DNA of 64,000 nucleotides, from positions 372,001 to 436,000 of the forward strand of contig CBDDEE010000030.1 in the NCBI GenBank assembly GCA_965226855.1, read 5' to 3'. Source of the DNA: JAUXJB01 sp965226855. GTDB lineage: Bacteria > Myxococcota_A > UBA9160 > SZUA-336. Made by a program: the position numbers and the translations under genes. Under the pieces are notes generated by a model, which made no database searches, was not told the origin of the DNA, and worked only from the letters and a program-made list of their open reading frames with translations. This document shows positions 8,999-17,253 of the stretch, one piece after another. Every line of letters begins with the position of its first letter. The stretch's first letter is position 1.

Positions 8999-9592
8999 TC
9001 AGACCTCGGCCGTGTACGGGGGCGCCGGGTCGTACTCCAGCATGCGCTGCACGTTGCGCGCGTGCGGGATGCCGTATAGCTGGCCCACCAGCCAGAGCGC
9101 CATGTCAATCCCGGCCGAGACACCGGCGGCCGTGACGACGTTCCCGTCACGCACGTACCGGATGCCCTCCAGAACGTCCGCGTCGCTGCGCTTCCGCAGC
9201 GCCTCGATAAAGCCCCAGTGCGTGGTGATCTTCTTGCCGCGCGTGAGCCCTGCTACGGAGAGCAACAGCGAGCCCGTGCAGACGCTCGTCACCCAGGTGC
9301 ACCGCTCGCTCGCCTTTCGCAGCCAGTCCAGGATCACCGGGTTCTCCGCTTCCATGCGCGTGCCCTGACCGCCCGGAACGAGCAAGACGTCGAGATCTGG
9401 TGCATCGTCGAAGCCGTGGTCCGGCAGCACCCGCAGGCCCTTCGCGCTGCTCACCGGCCCGGGACGCTCCGCAATCGTGACGACGCGATCGTCCTCGTCG
9501 GAACGCCTTGCCATGGTAAATACCTCCCACGGCCCTACGTAGTCGAGCTCCTCGGCGCCATCAAAGAGCACGATGCCAGTCGTCGTTCCCAT
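8999..9592 (-). CDS. DJ-1/PfpI-family protein (isonitrile hydratase-like)
   Basis: 197 residues. The DJ-1/PfpI fold is evident: GIVLFDGAEELDYVGPWEVF at the start, LLVPGGQGT, and the nucleophile elbow VTSVCTGSLLLSVAGL with Cys about residue 103, then TTHWGFIEAL. The GPW/E and TTHW motifs are those of the isonitrile-hydratase/AraC-N-like branch, but the exact reaction is uncertain. The ATG at 9592 lies just inside the edge of the scrambled IS1182 relic, so the native promoter was probably removed. A ribosome site AGGGGA remains. Its orientation opposes the CoA-transferase gene. Confidence 0.85.
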   Translation of the reverse strand: MGTTTGIVLFDGAEELDYVGPWEVFTMARRSDEDDRVVTIAERPGPVSSAKGLRVLPDHGFDDAPDLDVLLVPGGQGTRMEAENPVILDWLRKASERCTWVTSVCTGSLLLSVAGLTRGKKITTHWGFIEALRKRSDADVLEGIRYVRDGNVVTAAGVSAGIDMALWLVGQLYGIPHARNVQRMLEYDPAPPYTAEV

Positions 9593-9596
9593 TCCG

Positions 9597-10709
9597 GTCC
9601 CCTGGCGGATGCTGGAGGCGGAGGATCAGCTGAGCGACGAGATCGAGCAGATCGTGGCGCAGATGGACGAGCTCAACGCTGCGGAAGAGCAAGAGCACGG
9701 GGACGACGATGGCGGAGGTGGGCTTCCAGAAGAGCTACAGCTGCGCGAGCGACGACGGGAGCGGATCCGAGCGGCCCGGGAGCAGCTGGAGCGGGAGAAG
9801 GGGGAGAAGCTCGAAGCGAAGCACCAGAAGAGCTTCGCGGACCCCGAAGCGAACATGATGAAGACCGAGGGATCCTTGCAGTACTGCTACAACGCGCAGC
9901 TGGCGACGAGTGAGGACGGCCTGATCGTGGCGAACGAGCTGACAGAGAAGGCCAATGACTACGAGCAGTTGGAGCCCATGGTCGAGGCAATCGAGACGAA
10001 CACGAGTCAGCGAGCGGAGATTCTGCTGGCCGACAACGGGTACCTGAGCGAGTCGAACCTGAAGGCGTTGGAACGGCGGGGACAACAGGCGTTGATCGCG
10101 GTCCGCGGGCGGAAGTCGTCCCGCTGGCCCAAGGGAGCCCGGGCGCAGCCTGCCCGAGCTTCACAAGCCCCATCGCCTGCGCCACCTTCAGCGTCTGCAA
10201 GAACACCTCTCGGAAGTCCCTGTGGTGACGGTCCCGGAATCGGTTGATCGTCCGGAAGTTCGGTCGTAGCCCAGCCGCGAGGTAGCGAAACCGCAGGTCG
10301 TAGTGCAGCCGTCGCGCAAGCTCCCGCCCGCTGTACACGCCCACGACCGCCCCCAGAAGCCACAGCTTCAACAGCATCCGAGGCGGGAAGGCTCGCTCTC
10401 CACGCCGGCGATACCGCTTCTCGAACCGCCGCAGATCACGCGTGGCTCATCGCCTTGGACCGCGACGTGTTCGCCCGGATCTTCGTGCCGTCTACCGCCA
10501 CGCGGATGCACCGGATCTTACGACTGCCCTGGGCCCAGCAACGCTACGCGCAGCGGAAGACCCAGGCGGAGCGGCCGTTTGCCGAGATCAAGGCACGACA
10601 GCGGTTTCGGCGCTTCATGCTGCGCGGCCAGGAGAAGGTGACGGGAGAGTGGGACCTGGTGTGCTCGGGCTTCAACGTGATGGCGCTCTGCCGAGCGCAG
10701 ATGGCGTGA
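9597..10709. pseudogene. Scrambled IS1182-family transposase relic
   Basis: Pieces of one IS1182-type transposase appear in shuffled order and on both strands. Plus strand 9610-10125 carries the middle part (RMLEAEDQLSDEIEQIVAQM, then FADPEANMMKTEGSLQYCYN and AEILLADNGYLSE). Minus strand 10125-10436 carries the N-terminal part (PPRMLLKLWLLG, RPNFRTINRFRDRHHRDFRE). Minus strand about 10443-10502 carries VAVDGTKIRANTSRSKAMSHA, which should sit between them. Plus strand 10530-10709 carries the C-terminus (ERPFAEIKARQRFRRFMLRG) with the stop. The pieces fit together edge to edge, so the order arose by inversion and transposition of segments within one copy. It cannot encode a working enzyme. Confidence 0.8.
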
Positions 10710-10886
10710 TCGGGCGGGTGCGGACCCGTTTCGCGCACGTCAGGCCCTGGATCTGACGCATATCTGTGTAGATCGACATCTACCGGCTACCTCGGACCCC
10801 CGTTGGCCCGTACATCGCTCCACGTCCAGTTGGGGGCCCTCGCTACAATCACCTCCGCCCACCCGAATCTTGGGTCACTCTCCTAG

Positions 10887-12157
10887 CAGGCTGCGGAGAA
10901 AGTGACTGGGTTGGGCGGGACGCCTCTGACGGGAGGCGTGCCGAGCAGGGAGAGGGATCGCCGTTCCCGGTACGAACCGGTTCGGTGTCGCACGGGTAGA
11001 TCTTGCGGGATCATGAGCTATGTCGCCTCCAACAGGTTGCGGATACGGACCAGGTTGTAGGCCGCAGCAGTGAAGGTGAAGACCCAGCCGACCCGATCCG
11101 TGCCCCGGTGCCGGGTCTTGCGCATCAAGCCCACCGTCTTCATCCAGCCAAACACCTCCTCCACCCGTTTGCGGAAGCGCTGGCTCACCTCGTAGCCCGG
11201 GTGTCCTGTGGTCCTTCGATCGATCGCGCTTCGGCGGTTCGTCGTGTTCTGTGCCACGTGCGGGGTAACGCTCCAGGCCCGAAGCGCCTGCACAAAGCTC
11301 TTGGCGTCGTAGCCCTTGTCTCCAGCCAGGGTGATCCGGCGAGCGCCCCCCAGACCCAGCACCATCTCGAGAGCCGCTTCGCGCTCCGCATACCCCGACG
11401 CCTGAGTGAGCTTCGCCGCCACCACCAGGCCGTTGCGGTTCTCCGTCACGACGTGTCCCTGATACGCGAGCCGCGCGCCCTGGCCCCTCATCCCCGCCAG
11501 TCGGGCGTCCGGATCCGTCCTCGACGCATGCGTCTGGTTGCTCCGCTTCTCGCCCCGGAAGTTGACCGTCGGGTTGCCCGGGTCGTCATCGTCCCTGCGC
11601 TTCTCGTCCTTGCGCACGAAGCTCTTCTGGCTCGCCCACGCCTCGATCAGCGTCCCGTCCACCGTGAAGTGCTCCGATGACACCAACCCCTCCGACTCCG
11701 CCTGCGCCAGCACCGCCTCGAAGAAATGCTGAGCGATCTCGCCCTTCAGCAGCCGTTCCCGATTCTTGGTGAACACCGTCGCGCTGAACACCTCATCGTC
11801 CAGCTCCAGGCCCACGAACCAGCGGTAGAGCAGGTTGTAGTCGATCTGCTCGATCAGCTGGCGCTCGCTCCGGATCGTGTACAGCACCTGCAACAGCAGC
11901 GCCCGCAACAGCTGCTCCGGCGGGACCGACGGTCGGCCGACCCCTTTGGCGTAGATACCATCGAAGCGTCGCGACAGCTGCTCCAGCGCCGCGTCCACCA
12001 GTCGCCGGATCGCTCGAAGCGGATGGTCCTCGGGAATCCGGGACTCCAGCGATACGTAGCTGAAGATCCCACCCTGGAGCGTCTGCGGTCCTCTCACATC
12101 TCCCCCTTGGGGCTTCCCTCAAAGGTACCCTTCGATGAGGAGTTTTTCAGCAGCCTG
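10887..12157 (-). mobile_element. IS5-group insertion sequence, copy B
   Basis: 1271 bp, with the same ends and encoded transposase as copy A and in the same orientation. It has CTAG directly on both sides, a perfect 4-bp target duplication of the YTAR type. It is inserted in the lipobox-encoding part of a lipoprotein gene on the right, while the left neighbour is about 170 bp of non-coding tail of the IS1182 relic. Copies A and B bracket 6.6 kb. Confidence 0.9.
11018..12097 (-). CDS. IS5-family DDE transposase (copy B)
   Basis: 359 residues, identical to the product at 3113-4192, with the same GTG start and the same DDE motifs (TVDGTLIEAW, LAGDKGYDA, and the C-terminal Glu in KRVEEVFGWM). 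Intact and likely functional. Confidence 0.93.
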   Translation of the reverse strand: MRGPQTLQGGIFSYVSLESRIPEDHPLRAIRRLVDAALEQLSRRFDGIYAKGVGRPSVPPEQLLRALLLQVLYTIRSERQLIEQIDYNLLYRWFVGLELDDEVFSATVFTKNRERLLKGEIAQHFFEAVLAQAESEGLVSSEHFTVDGTLIEAWASQKSFVRKDEKRRDDDDPGNPTVNFRGEKRSNQTHASRTDPDARLAGMRGQGARLAYQGHVVTENRNGLVVAAKLTQASGYAEREAALEMVLGLGGARRITLAGDKGYDAKSFVQALRAWSVTPHVAQNTTNRRSAIDRRTTGHPGYEVSQRFRKRVEEVFGWMKTVGLMRKTRHRGTDRVGWVFTFTAAAYNLVRIRNLLEAT

Positions 12158-12409
12158 CTAGGCGGGTGCGCCTCCATGCGCCCCGGCGAATACTCGGACT
12201 TCGATGCTTGGCTCGTCGGTCAGCCCGATCGCGACTACGAGCTCGTCGAGCTCGAGGGCCGGTCGCCGCTAGAGGTGATGGGCTGGTCGTACGTCACCTG
12301 GCCACTCTTCCTGGCGCGCGACGCACTGAAGTGGGTGGCAGCTCCCTTCGTCTACCCGACCTTCCTGTTCGGTGGGGGCGCCGATCGTTCCGGAGAGGAC
12401 GCCAGGTGA
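12158..12409 (+). pseudogene. Lipoprotein gene cut in its signal peptide by IS5
   Basis: Immediately right of IS copy B the frame reads L-L-G-G-C-A-S followed by about 77 residues (RPGEYSDFDAWLVGQP to GGGADRSGEDAR). LLGGC is a lipobox, so the IS removed the start and most of the signal peptide of a small lipoprotein. The body has an aromatic, hydrophobic segment (MGWSYVTWPLFLARDALKWV) and no domain I recognise. Its stop overlaps the GTG of the efflux channel gene, so the two were one operon. An adaptor and a pump gene would be expected upstream but are not present. Confidence 0.65.
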
Positions 12410-13833
12410 GGCGAGCCGCGCTCGGCTGCCTCTACGCACTTGCTGCCGTCACGCTCGGGTGTGCGGTCGGACCGGACTACTCGCCTCCCGAGCCAGTCAT
12501 GCCGGACATGTGGCACGAAGACCTCACCCGTGGCCTTGCTACGGGGGATGCGAACCTCGCAACCTGGTGGACGCTGCTCGAGGACCCGCTGCTCAACGGT
12601 CTCATCGAGCGCGCTCATACCGGCAGCTATGACGTCGAAATCGCACTGGACCGGATCCAGGAAGCGCGCGCAGAGCTTGGCATCGCGACCGGCGAGTTCT
12701 CACCCGACGTCGACGTCATCGGGGACGTTCAGCGCGATCGCGTGAGCGAGAATCTCCTCACGAGCCTCGCTCCGCCCCGCAGCCGGACCGATACGTTCTA
12801 TGGGCTCGGCGGGGACGCGACCTGGGAGATCGATGTCTGGGGCCGGATCCGGCGCTCGGTGGAGTCCGCAGACGCCCGGCTACGGGCCACGGTAGAGAAC
12901 TACCGGGACGTGCTGGTATCGCTCTACGCCGACTTGGCGACCACCTACGTAGAGCTTCGCGCTCTGCAGGCGAGGCTCCGCTACGCGCTCGGCAACATCG
13001 ATACACAGAGAGGAACACTTCAGCTCACGATCACTCGACGGGACGCCGGAATCGGGTCCGAGCTCGACGTGGCGCAGGCGAGCCTCAACCTGGCTCGTAC
13101 GGAGTCGGTGGTGCCCTTGCTGCGTAGCCGACTCGCGCAGAGCATCCACCGCCTGGGGGTACTGCTGGGTGAGCATCCGAGCGCACTCTACCCGGAGCTC
13201 GAGTCCAGCGCCCCGATCCCTGCACCGCCCAAGGACATTCTCGTCGGCGTTCCCGCCGAGCTGTTGCGTCAGCGGCCCGACGTGCGCCGGGCGGAGCGAG
13301 ACCTCGCGGCGCAGACGGCTCTCGTCGGCGTCGCAACCGCCGACCTCTACCCGCGATTTTCGCTGACTGGGTTCTTCGCCTGGGAGTCGTTCTCGGCCTC
13401 GGACACGTACGAGAGCGCCAGCCGCTCGTATTCGTTTGGCCCATCCATGCGCTGGAATCTGTTCGATGGGGGTCGGGTGCGCAGCGTCATCCAGGTCCAG
13501 GACGCGCGCGCCCAGGAGGCGCTGGCAGTCTACGAGCAGACGGTGCTCGATGGGCTGGAGGACGTCGAGAACTCGATGGTGGCGTACGTCGAGGAGAGCG
13601 ATCGTCGCGACGCACTTGCGCGCTCCGTTGACGCGGCGCGGAAGTCCGTCGAGCTCGTCACCACTCTTTACCGAACCGGACTCACGGACTTCCAGAACGT
13701 GCTCGACATGGAGCGCTCGCTCTTCGATCAGGAGGACCTGCTGGCTCAGAGCCAGGGGCGCGTTACCCAGAACCTGATCTCGATCTACCGCGCGATGGGC
13801 GGCGGCTGGGCACCCAGCGCGCCCGCTCCGTAG
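12406..13833 (+). CDS. NodT/OprM-family outer-membrane efflux lipoprotein
   Basis: 475 residues. GTG start overlaps the preceding stop (GTGA). Signal peptide with lipobox TLGC, then AVGPDYSPPEP, the classic beginning of NodT/OprM channels. Two OEP repeats follow; conserved features include the ELRALQARL segment, PAELLRQRPDVRRAERDLAAQTA, SLTGFFAWES and NLFDGGR. It forms the trimeric outer-membrane channel of RND or MacB-type tripartite exporters. The pump and adaptor genes are missing: IS copy B ends the operon on the left. Expression may now depend on read-through from the IS. Confidence 0.92.
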   Translation: MRRAALGCLYALAAVTLGCAVGPDYSPPEPVMPDMWHEDLTRGLATGDANLATWWTLLEDPLLNGLIERAHTGSYDVEIALDRIQEARAELGIATGEFSPDVDVIGDVQRDRVSENLLTSLAPPRSRTDTFYGLGGDATWEIDVWGRIRRSVESADARLRATVENYRDVLVSLYADLATTYVELRALQARLRYALGNIDTQRGTLQLTITRRDAGIGSELDVAQASLNLARTESVVPLLRSRLAQSIHRLGVLLGEHPSALYPELESSAPIPAPPKDILVGVPAELLRQRPDVRRAERDLAAQTALVGVATADLYPRFSLTGFFAWESFSASDTYESASRSYSFGPSMRWNLFDGGRVRSVIQVQDARAQEALAVYEQTVLDGLEDVENSMVAYVEESDRRDALARSVDAARKSVELVTTLYRTGLTDFQNVLDMERSLFDQEDLLAQSQGRVTQNLISIYRAMGGGWAPSAPAP

Positions 13834-13877
13834 AGCTGGATTCCAGCCGATCCACTTCTATCCCACGCGGCGAGCTG

Positions 13878-14300
13878 CTAGTCCTCGTCGGATCTTTCGA
13901 AGGCGACCATCAGCTCCTCGGCCTCATCCAAGCGATAGAGACGTCCGCGTCCGACGCCCTCGCAGAGCTCCCGCGCTTGCTGGGTCCACTCACCGTCCTT
14001 CACGAGATCTCGCCAGAAGGGAAACGTCCGACACTGGGTCGGCCGCGCCGCGTACACACCACAGCGAACCCCCTCGAGAAAGCAGCAGCCGTCTCCCGTG
14101 AAGGCGAGCTGGGTCCAGCCGTACTCGTCCACGAAGGTGTGCTCCCGCCGGAAGTCCGACAGGCTCATGCCCAGCAACCGGGCCAGCCCGCGGACCTCGT
14201 CGGCGCTCACGTAGACGTGCGCGTACTCGCCGCGATTCGTACAGCACTCCCCGCATTGTGTGCATTCGAAGCGCAGCCCCTGGGGTTTCAACCGACTCAC
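13878..14300 (-). CDS. YkgJ-family cysteine-cluster protein
   Basis: 140 residues. The N-terminus FECTQCGECCTNRGEYAHVYVSA and the later CCFLEGVRCGVYAARPTQCRTFPFW give the Cys pattern C-x2-C-x2-C-C ... C-x(n)-C-x-V-Y-x-x-R-P-x-x-C-R of the YkgJ family, thought to bind a metal (Zn or Fe). Its precise function is unknown. Its ATG overlaps the stop of the threonine aldolase gene (ATGA), so the two are translationally coupled. Confidence 0.88.
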   Translation of the reverse strand: MSRLKPQGLRFECTQCGECCTNRGEYAHVYVSADEVRGLARLLGMSLSDFRREHTFVDEYGWTQLAFTGDGCCFLEGVRCGVYAARPTQCRTFPFWRDLVKDGEWTQQARELCEGVGRGRLYRLDEAEELMVAFERSDED

Positions 14301-15310
14301 GTGCAGGCCGCGCGGATGATCTCCAGCGCCGTCCCGACGTCGTCACGAGAGACGTCCAGGTGCGTCACTGCCCGCATGACCCCGGGCGTGTTCGCATTGA
14401 TGAGCAAGCCCCGCTCTCGGATCCGCGCCGAAAAGGTGGCCGGCTCCGGCGGGCGAAACAGCACCATGTTCGTCTCCGGCTCGCGCACCAGGTCTACCCC
14501 TGGAACGTCGTGCAGTCCCTCGGCAAGGTGTCGGGCGTTCGCGTGATCCTCTTCGAGCCGCTTTACGTTGTGCTCCAGCGCGTAGATCCCCGCCGCGCCG
14601 AGCGAGCCGACCTGGCGCATACCCCCGCCCAACATCTTGCGCAGCTTGTGCGCCTTCGCGATGAAGTCGTTCGTCCCCACGACGAGCGAGCCGATCGGTG
14701 CGCCGAGCCCCTTGGACAGACAGAATGAGACCGAGTCGAAAGGCGCCGCCCAATCCGCCGCAGGGATCCCCGTCGCGACTTCGACGTTGAAGATACGCGC
14801 CCCGTCCAGGTGCAGCACCAGGTTGAGCTCGCGCGCGGCCGCTGCAACCTCGAGCACGCGTGGGAGGGGAAAGACGCGGCCCCCGCTGCTGTTGTGCGTG
14901 TTCTCGATGCAGACGAGACGCGTGCGCGGGAAGTGCTGGTCCTCGGGGAATGCGGCCGTACGCACGTCCTCGGGACCGAAGAAGCCATCCGCTCCAACGA
15001 GCGTGAACTGCACGCCAGAGATTGCGGCTCCGGCTGCCGCCTCGTGTACGAACATGTGCACGCCCTGCCCGGCAATGACCGCGTCGCCAGGCTGCGTGTG
15101 CGCAGCGAGCGAGACCTGGTTCCCCATCGTGCCGCTCGGCACGAACAGCGCCGCTTCCTTGCCGAGCCGCGCGGCCGCGAGCTCTTGCAGCCGGTTGATC
15201 GTGGGGTCTTCGCCGTAGACGTCGTCACCGACTTCCGCTCGCGCCATCGCGTCGAGCATGGCCTCGCTCGGCCGCGTGACGGTGTCGCTGCGCAGATCGA
15301 TCTGCCGCAT
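14297..15310 (-). CDS. ltaE: Low-specificity L-threonine aldolase
   Basis: 337 residues, fold-type I PLP enzyme that splits L-threonine or allo-threonine to glycine and acetaldehyde. Hallmarks: IDLRSDTVTRPSEAML at the start, GDDVYGEDPTINRLQE, FVPSGTMGNQVSLAAH, CIENTHNSSGG, HLDGARIFNV and the PLP-lysine in SFCLSKGLGAPIGS. The ATG at 15310 was chosen because IDLRSDT begins the family and because it overlaps the upstream TPR stop. A longer GTG form would lie over the TPR gene. Middle gene of a TPR, ltaE, ykgJ operon. Confidence 0.93.
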   Translation of the reverse strand: MRQIDLRSDTVTRPSEAMLDAMARAEVGDDVYGEDPTINRLQELAAARLGKEAALFVPSGTMGNQVSLAAHTQPGDAVIAGQGVHMFVHEAAAGAAISGVQFTLVGADGFFGPEDVRTAAFPEDQHFPRTRLVCIENTHNSSGGRVFPLPRVLEVAAAARELNLVLHLDGARIFNVEVATGIPAADWAAPFDSVSFCLSKGLGAPIGSLVVGTNDFIAKAHKLRKMLGGGMRQVGSLGAAGIYALEHNVKRLEEDHANARHLAEGLHDVPGVDLVREPETNMVLFRPPEPATFSARIRERGLLINANTPGVMRAVTHLDVSRDDVGTALEIIRAACT

Positions 15311-15633
15311 CAGGCTCCGCTGCTGGCCTGGATTCGGGCCGCGTCCGCCGCCGCCGCCTCCGCCTCCGGGACCTTGCCCTGACGCTGCAGGAAGCGAGAG
15401 AGGCTGGTGTGGTAGAGCGACTCGTTCGGCTCCAGTTCGATCGCCTTCGTGATCGTCTCGATCGCGAGGTCGAGCTCGTCCTGCCGCGAGTAGACCTCGG
15501 CAAGCCCCTGGTAGGCGAGGACAAAGCTCGGATCGGCCTCGAGCAGAGCCAGGTAGCCCTCGACCGCCTCGCCGTATTCCTGCCGGACGAAGGCATCGAA
15601 GGCCTTCTGATAGATCTCGCGAAGGTCGGCCAT
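15310..15633 (-). CDS. Small TPR-repeat protein
   Basis: 107 residues with about three tetratricopeptide repeats (YQKAFDAFVRQEYGEAVEGYLALLEADP; VLAYQGLAEVYSRQDELDLAIETITKAIELEP; LYHTSLSRFLQRQGKVPEAEAAAADA). TPR units mediate protein-protein contacts; no signal peptide or other domain is present, so it acts in the cytoplasm. First gene of the operon with threonine aldolase and YkgJ. Confidence 0.85.
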   Translation of the reverse strand: MADLREIYQKAFDAFVRQEYGEAVEGYLALLEADPSFVLAYQGLAEVYSRQDELDLAIETITKAIELEPNESLYHTSLSRFLQRQGKVPEAEAAAADAARIQASSGA

Positions 15634-15759
15634 GTCGCACGCAGTCTAGCAAGCCTCCCAACCCCTGCCGCAACCGCAGCGAATGCCAAGTAGGTTCCGA
15701 TTAAGGACCGTCCCCAAGTTCCGTGAAGAACCGGCAACACGTGGGTAGCTGGCACCAGT

Positions 15760-15782
15760 GCCCGCGGCCCGGGTCCCACAAG
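15760..15782 (+). repeat. Intergenic GC-rich motif, partner of 6325-6346
   Basis: A 23-bp stretch beginning GCCCGCGGCC and ending GGGTCCCACAAG, one base longer than its partner at 6325-6346. It lies 18 bp before pdxH in the divergent gap between the TPR gene and pdxH. Confidence 0.35.
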
Positions 15783-15799
15783 TATACTGCGCGCGTACC

Positions 15800-16469
15800 A
15801 TGCGCTATCGCGACGTTCCAGACGATGCCTCGCTGGCCGACCCCCTGCCCGACTCGCCGCTTCCGCTGCTTTCGCGCTGGATCGGTGAGGCGCACGAGCA
15901 GCGCGTTCAGCGCAATCCGGGCGCGATGACACTCGCGACGGTCGACGCCGCGGGCGTGCTCTCCGCCCGTGTCGTGCTGTGTCGGGGCTACGATGCCGTG
16001 CGTGGCTTCGTGGTGTTCTTCACGAACAGCAGGAGCCGAAAGGGCCGCTCCCTGCGTGAGAACAACCGGGCCGCAGCTGTTTTTCACTGGGACTCGCTGC
16101 AGCGGCAGGTCCGCATCGAGGGGCTCGTGGGTCCTTCGCCGGAGCACGAGTTCGATGGGTACTTCTCTGCGCGGGCTCGGCCGGTGCAAATCGCGGCCTG
16201 GGCCAGCAACCAGAGCGAGCCAATTGCCTCGCGCGAGACCTTCCTCGAGCAGCTGAAAGCCACAGAGCGGCGCTTCGCGGAATCGGGGTCCGAAGAGATT
16301 CCGCGCCCGCCGGACTGGGCGGGCTACCGGCTCTTCTTCGAACGCATCGAGTTCTGGGTCCGGGGCAGAGGGTCGCGCGCACGACCGCGCACTTTTTTGC
16401 AGGCAGCTCATCGCGCGGGGAGACGCGTTCGACACAGGAGAGTGGACCGTCACCCGCCTCCAGCCCTGA
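15800..16469 (+). pseudogene. pdxH: Pyridoxamine/pyridoxine 5'-phosphate oxidase, one-base frameshift near the end
   Basis: The FMN enzyme making pyridoxal 5'-phosphate. Typical sequence is present: NPGAMTLATVDAAGVLSARVVLCRGYD, then FFTNSRSRKGRSLRENNRAAAVFHWDSLQRQVRIEGLV and AAWASNQSEPIASRE. After RIEFW at 16357 the frame is lost. Dropping one G from the GGG at 16356-16358 gives FW-S-G-A-E-G-R-A-H-D-R-A-L-F and the normal end EWTVTRLQP with a stop at 16467-16469, matching the spacing of the FWxGxxxRxHDR signature exactly. As written, the frame runs on past 17,200 over the next gene. It is either a sequence error or a recent mutation that would remove the C-terminal substrate-binding part. Confidence 0.88.
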
Positions 16470-16505
16470 GGTCTCGACCTGGCGACACCCGAGCTGATCA
16501 TCCTC

Positions 16506-17237
16506 GTGGGGGCGGCCTTCGCATCCTCGGTGCTGTCGGGCATTCTGGGCATGGCCGGAGGGATCATCCTGCTGAGCGTGATGGTGCTCTTCTTCGAGCC
16601 CGTCACCGCCATCGCACTGCACGGCCTGATCCAGCTCGTGTCGAACGCGTCGCGAAGCGTCATCCAGCGCCGTCACGTCGAGTGGCGCTTCACCTGGCGC
16701 TTCGCACTGCTCCTCCTACCCATGGGTACCCTTGGAGTACAGCTCACCTTCGCGCTGCCGCCCCTGTTGGCGCGAGTGCTGATCGGGCTCTTCGTTCTGG
16801 CCGCCACCTGGCGGCCGAGCTGGCTCATGCTGGGGACTCACCCCGACGAGATCCTGCCGGAGCGGCGCTTCGTGCTGCTGGGGGGCGTGGTCGGCTTTCT
16901 CGGCGTGCTGGTCGGAGCGACGGGACCCCTCGCGGCCCCGTTCTTTCTCAACCTGGGCCTCTCTCGACAGGGTGTCGTCGGAACAAAGGCCGCGACGCAG
17001 ACCCTCGGCCACATCTCGAAGACCCTGATCTTCGGCGTCGCTGGCTTCGCGTTCGCCACGTACCTACCGATCTTGGTGTCGATGTGGCTGGCTGTCATCG
17101 TTGGTACCTGGGTGGGCAGCCGCCTGCTGGAACGAGTCGACGAACGATCCTTCGACCTCTTGTATCGGGCCGCGCTCACCCTGGTCGCGCTGCGCCTGAT
17201 CCTGTGGGACGGCTGGAAGCTGGTCGCGGGGGCCTGA
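16506..17237 (+). CDS. TauE/SafE-family membrane transporter
   Basis: About 243-252 residues, GTG start at 16506, or a CTG at 16479 that adds nine plausible residues (LATPELIIL). Several hydrophobic helices; two repeats with the family motif G-x-x-G-G-x-I/x-x-P appear as SGILGMAGGIILLSV and VGATGPLAAPFFLNLGLSRQGVVGTKA. TauE/SafE proteins are permeases for sulfite, sulfoacetate or related anions; the substrate here is unknown. It sits directly after pdxH in the same direction. Confidence 0.85.
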   Translation: MGAAFASSVLSGILGMAGGIILLSVMVLFFEPVTAIALHGLIQLVSNASRSVIQRRHVEWRFTWRFALLLLPMGTLGVQLTFALPPLLARVLIGLFVLAATWRPSWLMLGTHPDEILPERRFVLLGGVVGFLGVLVGATGPLAAPFFLNLGLSRQGVVGTKAATQTLGHISKTLIFGVAGFAFATYLPILVSMWLAVIVGTWVGSRLLERVDERSFDLLYRAALTLVALRLILWDGWKLVAGA

Positions 17238-17253
17238 GGTACACTCCGTCCGC

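Noticed and set aside
4257..10886. Composite transposon formed by the two IS5 copies
   Set aside because: The outer flanks are parts of two different genes, so this is not a simple composite insertion into one target. Rearrangement or misassembly fits better.
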